Assembly (NCBI GenBank): GCA_024114885.1
Contig: CP099420.1
Span: forward strand, 2,480,001 to 2,544,000
DNA: 64,000 bases
Source: Septoria linicola
Taxonomy: Eukaryota; Ascomycota; Dothideomycetes; Mycosphaerellales; Mycosphaerellaceae
Direction of reading: 5' to 3'
A program made the translations under genes and the position numbers. Shown piece by piece: positions 19,964-31,782 of the stretch. The notes below the pieces were generated by a model, which was not told the DNA's origin, ran no database searches, and saw only the letters and a program-made list of their open reading frames with translations. Position 1 is the first letter of the stretch; each line of letters starts with the position of its first letter.

Positions 19964-22900
19964 ATGGGTGCGCAAATCATATTATGATGATGGAGACTCA
20001 GCTACTAACCGCACTTCAGGTGTTCCCAAGTTCTTTCGCTGGCTCTCCGAGCGGTATCCAGCCATTTCGCAGCTCATTGCTGAGAACCGCATCCCCGAGT
20101 TTGACAACCTCTACCTCGACATGAATGGCATCATTCACAACTGCACTCACAACAACAATGATTCCGCTACCAAGGCGCGAATGTCGGAAGATGAAATGTT
20201 CATCAAGATATTCAATTACATCGAATTTCTATTTGGCAAAATCAAGCCTCAGAAGCTGTTCTTCATGGCAATCGATGGCTGTGCGCCTCGAGCCAAGATG
20301 AACCAACAGCGCTCCCGTCGTTTCCGATCTGCTCTGGATGCCGAGAATGCGCGCAACAAGGCGGTTGCAGAAGGCCAAGAACTGCCCAAGGAGGATCCGT
20401 TCGACTCCAACTGTATCACTCCTGGCACAGTATTCATGGAGCGCTTGACACGCCAGTTGAAGTACTTCATCGCGAAAAAAGTCACAGAAGACATTGAGTG
20501 GCAGGGATGCGAAATTGTCCTATCTGGCCACGAAGTCCCTGGAGAGGGAGAGCACAAAATCATGGAGTACATTCGCCAGGCGAAGAGCCAGGCGGACTAC
20601 GATCCGAATGTGCGACACTGCTTGTACGGTCTGGATGCCGACTTGATCATGTTGGGTCTGTTGTCGCACGATCCGCATTTCTGCTTGCTGCGTGAGGAGG
20701 TCACATTTGGCCGAGCGAGCAAGGTAAAGAGTCAGGAGCTCGAACACCAGAATTTCTTCCTTCTACATCTCTGCATAGTACGCGAGTACCTGGAGCTGGA
20801 ATTCCAGGACATGAAAGAGCCAGGCGCGCTGGGTACCGTCACTTTCGATCTGGAACGTATCATCGACGATTTCATTCTCATGGCATTTTTTGTCGGCAAC
20901 GATTTCTTGCCACATTTGCCGCATCTGCATATCAACGAAGGAGCGCTGGCGCTGATGTTTAACGTCTACAAGCGAATATTGCCACAGGCGGGTGGTTATA
21001 TTAACGATGGAGGACAGATCGACCTGAAGAGACTCTCGCTTCTGATCACAGAGCTGAGTCAAATCGAGTATCGTCACTTCGAGCACGAGAATGCAGATGC
21101 AAGTTGGTTGAAGGACAAGAGCATTCAGAAAGAGGATGTTATGATCAAGAAACCAAAGAAGGGTGGGCCGGCGACCATGACCACAAAGCAGAAAGAGCTG
21201 TACAACTCCGTAAAGAAGTATGTGAACAGCAGACACGGTTCGGGAGAGGACACACCGATGGACTTCCCACCGACCTTGAAGGCTGCGGATCGCACGTTCG
21301 TCGATCAGCTGGCCCAGAGCCTACACCTGGAGAGCAAGAACATACTCGGCGACGATGGGGAACGACACATGCAGCTCAATTTCCCTGCGCGACCTGAAAT
21401 GGACGATGACGACGAAGAAGACGAGGAGGCACAAAACGCCTTGTTGCGCGTCTTCAAGCAGTACGACAAAGCAAAGATCGAGGATCTTTCGCCAACGGAC
21501 GTTCAGCTCCGTGCACAAGAGAAGTACGACGTCAAGTTTGCAGAGTGGAAGGACAAATACTATACGACTAAGTTCGAATGGGGTGTCAGCAACGATGAGG
21601 AGATGCGAAAGCTAACGGAGAACTACGTTCAAGGTCTGCAGTGGGTGCTGTACTACTATTACCGCGGCGTAGCGTCGTGGGGATGGTATTACCAGTACCA
21701 CTACTCACCAATGATCAGTGATGTGGTGAAGGGTATGGGCGCTGACATGGACTTCAAATTGGGCCAGCCTTTCCGACCGTTCCAGCAGCTCATGGGTGTG
21801 CTGCCAGATCGCAGCAAGCAGCTGGTGCCACCAGTCTACTGGGACCTGATGACCAACCCAAATTCACCTGTCATTGACTTCTATCCTCGCGACTTCGACC
21901 TAGACATGAATGGCAAGAAGATGGAGTGGGAGGCTGTGGTCAAGATTCCATTCATTGACGAACAGCGACTCCTCAAGGCGATGGGCCCAAAAGACGCTCA
22001 GCTGTCAGAGGACGAAAAACGACGCAACGAATTTGGAGTAAGCTTAAAGTTCACATACTCGCCAGAGGTGGACTACACCTTCCCCAGCAGTTTGCCAGGG
22101 GTATTTCCGGACCTGGAACACTGTCGTGTCGTGGAGAACATCTACGAATTGCCCACTATGGATGGTCTGGAGTATTACCACGGCCTCATGGACGGAGCCA
22201 AGCTTGGTGCCGCGTCTTTGGCCGGGTTTCCAAGTCTGCGCACTTTGCCGCACACCGGCCAGCTCGGCTTCCATGGTGTTGCTGTCTTCCAGCAAGACAG
22301 CAGGAACGAGAGCATGGTCGTTACCTTGAGCGAAGGTGAAGAGGTCGGCACTATCGCACATGCAAAGCAACGACTCGGACAAGCTGTGCACATTGGCTAT
22401 CCATTCCTGCACGAGGGAAGAGTGATGAGCGTTACAGATGAAATGTTCACGTACTACTTGCAGGACCCAAATCAGCCACCTTCTGAGCAGAACATCGTGC
22501 AATTGCCACACGAGGGCCGAGGCATCGAAGACTTCAAGAAGAAAGCTGATCGCATCGAGAAGCACTACAGCAAGCGTCTTGGAACTGTCATCGGAACAGT
22601 CGAAAGCCTGGTACAAATTGATCCTCTCGTCGGCCTGAGGAAGACCGACCTTGGTGCAACTGTCAAGGAATACGCGCCCCTCCAGGGCTTCGAAATCGAC
22701 TATGCGACTCAAACCATTGTCGATCAAGTAATCAGCGAGGATCAGCGGTTCCTTGAGAAGGAGGCTGTTCCAATTCAAGAGGAGTTCCCACCTGGAACGC
22801 GTGCCTTTTTCCTTGGCGACATGGCCTACGGCCGGCCACTGCAAGTCACTGGCCACGTTACGGATGCGAAGGGAGGTCCAGACAAGGCCACTGTGTGGAT

Positions 22901-24275
22901 CTCATCTCTGAAGAAACGCGAGCCCGAATTTGGTCTCGAGATCACTACTCAGGCTGAGAGGAAGAGTCCGTACACTCCATCCTATGCTGTTGCGCGTCAG
23001 CTGCAGCTTCATCCACTCGTGCTTTCGAAGCTTACCTCAGCTTTCAACGTGAACTCTTCCGGTTTGAGGCTCAATCTCGGACTGAACCTCAAGTTCGAGG
23101 CCAAGAAGCAGAAGGTACTTGGTTACAGTCGAAAGTCCGAAAATGGTTGGGAATATTCTTCAAAAGCCATTGATCTCATCAAGCAGTACATGATCAATTT
23201 CCCAGAATTCGTAGCCCGGATCGCAGCCAACCCAACGGGCGACGGATGGGAGGACACTGCCTTCTATCCAGATCCACAGGAAGCGAAAGCCAAGATGAAG
23301 GAGATCGGCCAGTGGCTCAAGAGTGTCGAGACGAAAGGTTTGGAACGTGTGCCGCTTGAAGCTGAACAACTCGATGGCGACACAGTCGCCGCAATTGAGA
23401 AGGCTGCAGATGCGAACGAAAATGCCATTAAGGAGGCCATAGAGGGCACCCAGATGGGCGGCGTTCCCCGCCACGCACTGCTCAAGCCAGCTGATGCTGA
23501 TCAGCGCACTCAGCAACAGAAGTTCCGTCTTGGCCAGCGTGTTGTATACGTGCTCGACTCAGGTCGAGTACCAATTGCTATGAGGGGAACAGTTGTGGGT
23601 AAGACACGGACTACTAGGAGTACTCTGCTGGACATCCTCTTCGACTCCACCTTTATGAGTGGCACAACGCTCAACGGACGCTGCTCACCGTTCCGTGGCA
23701 GCACTGTCCCCGCCGAGGCGGTGTTGAACTTGTCAGAACGTCAAGTTGTGGCAATGTCGCAAGCTGCAAAGGACCGTGTGCAAACGCAACTGCCCTTCCA
23801 CCCACTGCGTGGCGCTCACTCGAGCAACGCTGCCAGCTACGGACTGCCTGGTGGACCTCAGCTCGTCAATGCACCCACACCAGCACCAATCCGAGGCGGC
23901 TGGAACCAAGCTGCACGCGGACAACAGAATGGCTACACGCCACGTGGCGGCCGTGGACGAGGTGGAGGTCTCGGTCATCAACAACCACAACAACAGTTGC
24001 CACAGCAATACCAGACTCGGGGTCGTGGCGGTCTCAATGGAAACACGCCAGGCTTGGCTCCCCGTGGTGGTCGTGGTGGAAACAGGGGAGGCTACACTAT
24101 AGTCGACAACAGCGATCCCACCGAAGGAGTTGTGCAAAACAACCCTAAGTTCCGACCTCAGAATTACAGCAACGTGCCCCCGCCAGCCAACTTGAACGAG
24201 CGAGGTGGAGGACGTGGCAGAGGCAGAGGTCGTGGACGCGGAGGACGAGGCAGAGGAGAAGCCGCAAGCAGCTAG
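19964..24275 (+). CDS. XRN1: 5'-3' exoribonuclease 1
   Basis: The coding exons are 19964-19967 (only ATGG) and 20020-24275, giving 1419 residues. The 52-nt intron (GTGCGC donor, CTACTAAC branch, TTCAG acceptor) restores the invariant start MGVPKFFRWLSERYP. The catalytic CR1/CR2 regions contain NLYLDMNGIIHNCTH, SGHEVPGEGEHKIM, CLYGLDADLIMLGL and FFVGNDFLPHLPHLH, which carry the acidic metal ligands. Residues to about 1250 follow the Xrn1 D1-D4/SH3-like layout, which is longer than nuclear Rat1/Xrn2. The tail (about residues 1300-1419) is Gln/Gly/Arg-rich with many RGG/RGRG repeats, suited to RNA binding. By family it degrades decapped mRNA in the cytoplasm. Confidence 0.96.
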
Positions 24276-27200
24276 ATGGCCAAGCAATTCGGCAAGTCGA
24301 TGCTCGGGTCAGAAGACGAAGGCGGCTTTCTCGTGGCGCTGCAGCCTTTTGTCGACACAATAATCCGCACAAGAGGCAGATAGATTAGAGTAGGGAACTG
24401 CACATTGCGCTGGTTGCAGTACCTGCGCCGCGCCATTCCACGCTTCCACATTCTTGTTTTCCAGCTTCGGAGCATACCTGCACTCATACATCATACTTAC
24501 CTTCGCGATCGATATGCTGTCGTGACCAACGTGAAATCTCTCCCGGCTGACTCGCCCTTCGACTCTGTAACGCAAGGAGAGCTATGATACGCGTATTGTC
24601 GCAACATCACTAAAAGTGTATCGCTCACGCGGTGCGCCATCTGAATGCTTCTAAGACCATCGATCAACAACTCTCAGTGCGATGGCGAAATCGCCTCTGC
24701 TCTCGACAGATGACGCATGATTACCACGCTGTACCAGTTTACAATGACGACGTAGATGACCTGTTCTCCCGTGTGTAGCAATGCTTTCGATGAAATTTCA
24801 AGCTCTGCAAAGTTTGCAGTTGACATATTGTTTCTGATCGCCGTCACGATCAACTCGGGAAATGGCTCCGATCTGATGCTATCAGAGTGTTGGCGTCTCG
24901 GGCATTGTACGTGATTCGTCTTGGAGCTGCACCGTCGTTGCTGGTCCTCTCAACATTCGAGCAATGTGCCTGGAAAAGATGATCGACTACAGCTTCGTCG
25001 ACTCGGAGAGCGAAGCCAGGCGTGGACATGCGATCTAGGCTGCCACGTGCTGTCATCGGTCTCAGATGTTGGAAACTCTGTCTTGAGCCTACCAACCGGC
25101 ATCTACTTAGCATGGCAACGAGTTGCTCGACGGCCTTCGACAGGTCACATCGGGTACTGTGCCATGGTCGCGCTGTCAAATTGTGAACCGACTTCGGACG
25201 TGATGATGGCGCAGGATCGAGTCACTGCGCCTGGCCTTTGGAAGGCCATGGGCACCGCAGCTATATCAGTGGTTTCAGTATGGTTCACAAATAACACAAG
25301 TGTGGTCAGGCTGAAACCTCGCCGGACCCTTGGGTCTGAGGGACGGCGTGATGTGTGTTTCTTCAGTCGCGTGCCTGTCTCGTGCACTAACCCGCGACGA
25401 GGCTTGCAGAAGCGACGTATGGAGGGTCTCACAGCTTGGCGACCCCTTAGGGTGACAGTGAGAGCTCTCAGACGGGACGGCTAGGTGCATAGATGCGATG
25501 CAATGCAGCTAGCTTGTCAGCCAATCCTCTGTTCTTCCGGCGTGGCTTCGTTGCCGACACGATGGAGAAAAGAAAATCTTTCACCTTTTCGTAAGCTGTA
25601 CGCGCAGTGCAGCCGTCTCTTCGATCTACTGCATGCAATGCCTCTGCCAATAGACTGGAGGGCATTGTTGGTGTTGAAAGCTCAGACTGACCAGCTGCCT
25701 ATAGCAGACTCTTGGGCATCCTTAGTGCTTGCCCACCATGGAAGGTGGCATAATACTCGAGATCTTGCTGCAACTCTGGCAGCTGGGCGACGCTTGAAGA
25801 TCTGACCGCTCACCACAAGGTCTGCAGAGTGCGATCGCATGACAGGCGACCTGCGAGACAGCGCAGACTTGCCTAGGCACAGCTGCGACACTGTAGCTGT
25901 CATGGAAACCACTACATTGAGCTCTGAGCAAAAGCAGCCGTGATGTCGACTCTGGAGTTGGACGCAGTGTTCATTGCGTGTCGTGGTTGTTGGCCACAAC
26001 CTTGGGGAGCGTCGGCTCTATTTGCGGAACGAAGAGGAACACGGGTCACTGGAGCGCCCGTGTCCCGGCGAGGATGATTACATACTACTTGAGATCGTAG
26101 AGATGCGATCGCGACTGACACGAAGATGGTGGTAGCACAACCTTTTTAGCCGGAGCAAGAAGGAGCGAACGGATTGCAGTAGCCAGACGCAGTCTGCAAC
26201 TTTCGGCTTGCCGCATGATCGATTCTCTTCCTCGACTTCCGGCGTTGGGTGACAGCTCGGAAGGTTTACGCTGGTTCAAGGCCTCCAACCGCAGCATACC
26301 ACGGCGATGATATTCACGTTACATGAGATGACCATAGTGGTGCGCTGACATTTCCCTCGCCGAGCAGCCATTCTCTTGTCGCGCAGTAGTTCTGGTTGAG
26401 CTTCATTCTGGCCGGTCAATTTCCAAGGCTGAACCTGCGGCAAAAGGCGGCGGTACCATCCCGCCTTCCACGTTGGCGCAAATCATCCGAATGTGTAACC
26501 TCTTGGAGAAGTCAAGATGCTGATCAAGTGAGACACGCGCAGCCTAGTGGACCACGTGCGACTGAGGGACCTTCATCCAAGATGTGCCTGAATTCCAGCG
26601 CGCATGTACACTGGTATGGTTACATCTGCTGTCTGAGCAATCAACATCGGCAGCTGGCAAGTTGTCAATCCGTTGAAGGTCAATCAGTTGTCTCCCCGCG
26701 GTCAGGTAAACTGTATCTCGTCGTCATTCGGAGCACACGGTTCAATTGGCAGGGTAGGGTGTGCCGAGAGGCTTCTCGAAGGCCAGTGGAAGGGCAAGCT
26801 GAGTTTAGACTTTCGAGCCCTGCTGTAACTGGCAACGTGTATGCTTTTTGGTGAGAGCAAAGTCAGCGCGCGCAGCTTTCCATCGCGGTGCTTCCAAGAA
26901 GTGGTTTCCCGCCTTGTGAAGTCGCCAGTGCCTTTCTGCGATAGGACGATGCCCGATGACAGGTTGGTGCTCGGCACATCGGTCGCGGTGTGGCACGACT
27001 ACTGAAGTCGCCATCAGTGTCCGTGTCCGGCACGGCTGCTTGCCTGATCCTCGTGTTTCAGGGATCGCTCAGGGTGCCGGCCTCTATTTCTGAGACAACG
27101 CCCGCTTCACATATGCAGCGTCCACCATATGCAAGTGTCTGCCGAGTTCAACTCGAAACATCGTTAGATGGCTGAAGGCTCCTGCATAGTTCCAGGAGAA

Positions 27201-28099
27201 ATGGGCGTGAAATTTCTCCTGGCACCAGAAGAGCTCGAGCAGGTTCCACCTGGCAGTTGCACAGCAAAGGAACGCGCTAGGGCGCTAAGGTAGGCAGGGA
27301 GCTTATCATTCTTTGAGTTCACTACTCGATTGCTATTCGTGCACCCCAAAACACACCAGAATTCTGCCGTCGCTACGGTGTGAGACAAGCATCGCTCAGC
27401 AAGCCGTCGATGGTAGTCTTGGAGCCGGCATACGGAGCATGAGGCTCATGCACCCTTCGCCGAGTGTACATAGTACTACTGTACCCTCGCGGAGCTGGAG
27501 GGACATGTAAAGTGCATCACCGCCCGCATGAGAGCTTGACACCGGCCTCCGAGCACTTTTCTTCCACCACCACCAGCTATTGCTAGCATTACTGTGTACT
27601 GTTACACCAGTGGTTCTCCGGAAGACGCCTTCACGCACCTGCAGCATTCCTTGGGCACAATCTCGCGACGTGCTCGTGGAACCATCAACGCGGCCATTGA
27701 TTGCCGCCGTCACGCCTGTCAGCCTGGGTGTCCTGAACGAAGGCGTCCCATTGGAACGGAGCTATCAAGGAGATACCTACCTCCTCGACCACGGCGCAAC
27801 ACCGTTTGCAATCATCCACTCTACCTCACGCATCTAGTTTGGAGACCGTCACGAAACCGCTCGATCATCACGGCCAGCTTCCGAACATTCACACAGCCGG
27901 ACGCCGACTCGTCCCAGCGTTGATCCCAGCAATCAGCCCTGCATTCCCACTGCAGACTGCTCGGTCCTTGATATCGAGGCTTGCAGCGTCATTATCGTGT
28001 GCAACCCTGCTGCTACTTAGAAGTCCGACTCGTTTCGCTCCAAGGGCTATCACACATTGCAGCAACATTGTTCTCAAACACCTCCTCATTTGAACAGCC
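24276..28099. other. Gene-poor interval, 3.8 kb
   Basis: This is the longest stretch without a supportable gene. Frames of up to 187 codons occur on both strands, but all have random-like composition. There is no AT-rich or obvious repeat structure and no tRNA. The right end (from about 27700) is C/A-rich and probably the promoter and leader of the next gene. Confidence 0.45.
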
Positions 28100-29065
28100 A
28101 TGGCTCAGACGGATAGTATGAGATGTATGGATGACTTCCTGATTAATCCCACCATTTCTTCGGAGCACGAAATGCAACAATCAAATGTGCCTTCGACCAA
28201 GCAGCACTACATGAATGCCAAAGGTAAAGGCAAGGCGTCGCTCTACAATGAGATGGCCTTTGATTTCTGGCCAACCTACACATCCGATGAAGAGGCAACA
28301 TCACCATTGGACGACGATAGTGCTAGCCAGTACTCCGTATCAAGTGATTTCTCTGTACCAGAGGTATTGGAGGCATCCTCTCACAACGTCGAGCCGCAAT
28401 GCCAACGGGCTCAGACTGTTGTCATCCAGTCTGCAGGTCCAGCGAGAATGGTGTCAATGCCGAAGACCGTTGTTACCACCAGGCAGAGCCTGTATGTTGT
28501 GGCTACTAGTGAGCACAAGCGGCCATCGATCACGATACCGCAACGGAAGAGCTCGATCGCGAAGCCGAGAAGTGCGAGAACCAGCCAGGACACGACGAAC
28601 TCGTCTAGCCGAAACAACTCACTGTCTTCGGCAGCTCCTCAATCACCTGTGTCCACCGCCCCAAGCTCGGTATACGATGATGCTGAAGAGGAGAACACGA
28701 CTGTCCAGGACAAGCGCGTATCTCGGCACATCGATCTTATGCAGGCGGCACGAGCTATCAGCCCAACGTCGCCGGTATCACCAATGCTACCAAGAGCTTC
28801 GACACTCAGCAGTCTGCCTGCTCCTTCGATACGGCGAAAGAGCAAATTTACGTACGGCTTCACCCTGAACCGTATGGGTAAGACTTTCGTTCGACGCGAA
28901 TCGAATATCGAGGACACGGAAAGTACGAAAGAGCCCGAGCCGGTCAATGTCACACGCAACGTGACACAACCTAAGCGCTACAGCAGCGGGCGGCCTAAAC
29001 TCGTCGCCCGAGCGGCGAACGAGCGTGCACCAACAATCGTTCTGCCTCCGTTCCCGGACGAGTAG
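28100..29065 (+). CDS. Hypothetical Ser-rich protein
   Basis: A single exon of 321 residues starts at ATG 28100 in a good context (CAGCCATGG). The N-terminal third is acidic, with a short aromatic patch (EMAFDFWPTYTSDEE). The middle is Ser/Thr/Pro-rich (SSSRNNSLSSAAPQSP). The C-terminal part is basic, with SIRRKSKFTYGFTLNRMGK, and ends with LPPFPDE. No catalytic or structural domain is recognised. The protein is probably largely disordered with several S/T-P and RxxS-like phosphosites, as seen in fungal regulatory proteins. A coding role is likely given length and codon texture; function is unknown. Confidence 0.65.
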   Translation: MAQTDSMRCMDDFLINPTISSEHEMQQSNVPSTKQHYMNAKGKGKASLYNEMAFDFWPTYTSDEEATSPLDDDSASQYSVSSDFSVPEVLEASSHNVEPQCQRAQTVVIQSAGPARMVSMPKTVVTTRQSLYVVATSEHKRPSITIPQRKSSIAKPRSARTSQDTTNSSSRNNSLSSAAPQSPVSTAPSSVYDDAEEENTTVQDKRVSRHIDLMQAARAISPTSPVSPMLPRASTLSSLPAPSIRRKSKFTYGFTLNRMGKTFVRRESNIEDTESTKEPEPVNVTRNVTQPKRYSSGRPKLVARAANERAPTIVLPPFPDE

Positions 29066-30656
29066 CTTGTGTCACTGGTATGACCAGGTGACAAGGGCAT
29101 CAGCGCAACGCACCATATCACTATCGCAGCAGAGTAATTCCGGCTGCTGCTTGTTGTTGGCTTGCGTTCTTGATACCATTTTCGATGATTTACAGCGAGG
29201 AGTTGGGGAGTTTTCCTTGATGTTTTATGGATTTTGAAGATACCACGTCGAGATGACACAGGCGTTTGATCAAAGGAATCTGACGATTCACAGTCGGCAT
29301 GAACTGACGCTACGCTCGCTAAGGATTAAAACCTTTGCTGGGAGCAATGAAGACAAGGCTACCTGTGTCTCTGCAAGAATGAATGTAATACTAGACACAT
29401 GATCACTATTACAGCATCTCACGAAGGAATGAACGATACAATGATTCAAAACTGAGGCACTTTTCGTCCAACTACTTCTCACAAGGCATTGGCGCAACGC
29501 GCTATGTCGACCTTGCCCGCGATCCAAATTATGAGCGAGATTGAGAACACCACTCCTCATACCAATGATCGTTGGAACGACGGGACCACCTCCTCCCACG
29601 CCGCCAAACACCGTCTTTGACGATGAACGAAGTAACAGCGAACAACCTCCATGAAACTAGCCTTCAGCCTCCGCACGACCAGGATCAAGATGGTAAGACA
29701 TGGGGCATCCCAGCGAACCTACAAGCACCAGCATGAATCGATCTGACAACGCCGATGATGAGATGACGCAAGTCCGCTACGATCCCCTAATCTAGACAAA
29801 GTGCCTTGGAGAACCTCCGGCGAGACTTCGTAGTCTTGGTCGGTGGATTGCAGAGCAGGATATGTCGACACACGTACGCCTTGTGCGGGTTTGAGAGTTG
29901 GTCGTTACACAATCTGCTGCTGTTGCTGACGTGTGATTGACAGATCATTGGTCGAGTCAATCGAGTCGCGATTTGATGTCACCCATGACTAAGTAGGTCA
30001 TTGTGGGCACAAAAGATGAATGCTCCGAAACGTGCATCTTGCTATGTCTTCTGTGGAGAATCTCGGCAGATTCGAGCACCACCGGCAGCTATCATTGCAA
30101 GAAGCTGCTATCGCTCCACACCACCGTCGGCGAAATGATAGGTAGTCGAAAGAGGTGGAGGATCGTCGACGGAGAATTCGTTCAGCGCGTGTCCGGTGCA
30201 ACTAACTGTCGTCGCGCTGGATCGTTCAGATGCTTGGCAATCGATCCTGGTCAGACTAACCGGCGGTATGTGATCGATGTACATGATTATGTGAAGAGAT
30301 CATGTCATCGTAGTCGTCATTCTGCCGAGTTTGCGCCAAGTAAAGGCTTCGCATGTACACAATGTGCTTGTAGATCGTCATCAGTGTCCGTCGACCATCG
30401 CAGACCTTCCAATGTGTCTGCTTGGACAGTCCTAGGCGTGCGCAGATCTTTCGTGGTTGAAGCACTGGTAGAGCAAGCCACCAATGGAGGGGATACACCC
30501 GCAGACTTCGAAGCAGCCTCATGAGCGGCCCAACATGCCATAAGGCACTGCCCTCAATACGACTTCACCATACATCGTGCAGTGACCAGTGTTGCTATGC
30601 GAGAAGTGGTCCACGACTCGGGGACGTCCAGTCGTTGGCGGTCTGCCTGTAGGATC
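29066..30656. other. Intergenic region, 1.6 kb, no gene seen
   Basis: Short frames only. The two flanking genes are convergent (plus strand on the left, minus strand on the right), so this interval holds their 3' regions. No RNA gene or repeat was seen. Confidence 0.45.
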
Positions 30657-31532
30657 TCACTTTTTGCCCTTCTTCTTACCTCCTTCCTCGACCACAAACC
30701 CTCCTTTGACAATTGCGTCTCTTGCAGCTTGATTGATCAGGCGGAACCGATCAGGGCCGAGTTTTACGCCGCCATACCATCTACTAACAACGACCATGAC
30801 ATTCCAGACTCCCATAAGCTCCAGGAGATGCAACAATCTGCCGCCAGCCGCATCCTCGCCATCATCATCACAGTCTTGGAACTGCACTCCATTGTCTCCG
30901 CGTATTCTCCAAGCTGTGATGTTATGCGTAGCTTTAGCGACTTTCTTATCAGTGGCGAGCAGATGTGCCAGGAAGGATTTGGCTTCCTCAACACTTGATA
31001 CCACTGCAGCACGAGCTATGAAGACAGATTTCTTCTCGCTTACCACATCTGATTCTGCCCAAGGTGGCGGGCTGCCTAGTTCCTCGAAAGGCTGTTGATG
31101 AAAGGAGTCAGAACAGCTGTTCCATTCTTCCTGGTGGGATGTATCTTGCTGACCGTGCGCTTCAAGAGCTTGTTGTTCCGCGTTCTTTGAGCTTTGGTCC
31201 AGGCCGAGCTGCTGAAGTCTCTGGTCGGATTCTTCGATGAGGTCGAAGATACAAGGTGCTCCAGGCGTGTAGATTTCGGCCAAGATTGTGCGCACGAGGT
31301 CGACAATGGAAGTGCCTTCACCCTTCGCAGCGTCGTGGCCGATGTGCTGCGTGCCAAGAATAGAGGGAGGCGCATCTGGATAGTCTTGGGGAAACTCGAT
31401 TCGCAGGGAGACGTTTGGCGGAGACGGCAGAGACAAAGAGTATAGACCAGGACCCTCGTTCAGTGATTTGATGGTCTCGTCCCCATATATGGCATTGATG
31501 GAGTTCACTTCGTCAAGTAGTTCTTCTGACAT
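30657..31532 (-). CDS. YIH1: Yih1/IMPACT homologue (RWD plus UPF0029)
   Basis: A single exon encodes 291 residues. The N-terminal RWD domain (about 1-110) has EELLDEVNSINAIYGDE and the FPQDYPDAPP turn. A Gln/Glu-rich linker follows. The UPF0029/IMPACT domain (about 155-285) contains the diagnostic MVVVSRWYGGVKLGPDRF and a preceding AWRI block. The C-terminus is Lys-rich. In yeast, Yih1 binds Gcn1 through the RWD and restrains Gcn2 kinase activation, which limits eIF2-alpha phosphorylation; it also binds actin. Length is close to the yeast protein (258 residues). It is transcribed divergently from the splicing-factor gene across 250 bp. Confidence 0.92.
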   Translation of the reverse strand: MSEELLDEVNSINAIYGDETIKSLNEGPGLYSLSLPSPPNVSLRIEFPQDYPDAPPSILGTQHIGHDAAKGEGTSIVDLVRTILAEIYTPGAPCIFDLIEESDQRLQQLGLDQSSKNAEQQALEAHGQQDTSHQEEWNSCSDSFHQQPFEELGSPPPWAESDVVSEKKSVFIARAAVVSSVEEAKSFLAHLLATDKKVAKATHNITAWRIRGDNGVQFQDCDDDGEDAAGGRLLHLLELMGVWNVMVVVSRWYGGVKLGPDRFRLINQAARDAIVKGGFVVEEGGKKKGKK

Positions 31533-31782
31533 GTTTGGGGTGACGGCAGGATCATATCTTGTTGGAATCCATCCTACGTCTCGGCTAGCATGTAGGGGAT
31601 ATAGATATGTCTAGCGTATAATATGCGAAATGGTATGTGCAGTTTCCAGCCAGCCAGCAAGGTGAAGGCGTTTGTGAAGCCGCACGAGTCATGGTAGTTC
31701 TACCGAACGTCGCCCGCCTTTCACAGATTTCTTGAACTTCACAACGACGACACACGCTCGAACATCACTACCGCACAGCGAC
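31533..31782. promoter_or_regulatory. Divergent promoter, Yih1 and Prp45 genes
   Basis: 250 bp lie between two start codons on opposite strands. In-frame non-ATG codons upstream of the Prp45 ATG keep the frame open but are not a credible start. Confidence 0.55.

Noticed and set aside
22721..24287. Antisense frames over the Xrn1 Gly/Arg-rich tail
   Set aside because: Composition follows from the RGG repeats of the sense strand.
24921..25484. 187-codon plus-strand frame
   Set aside because: Arg/Ser/Trp-rich with no recognisable pattern. Neighbouring frames on both strands look equally random.
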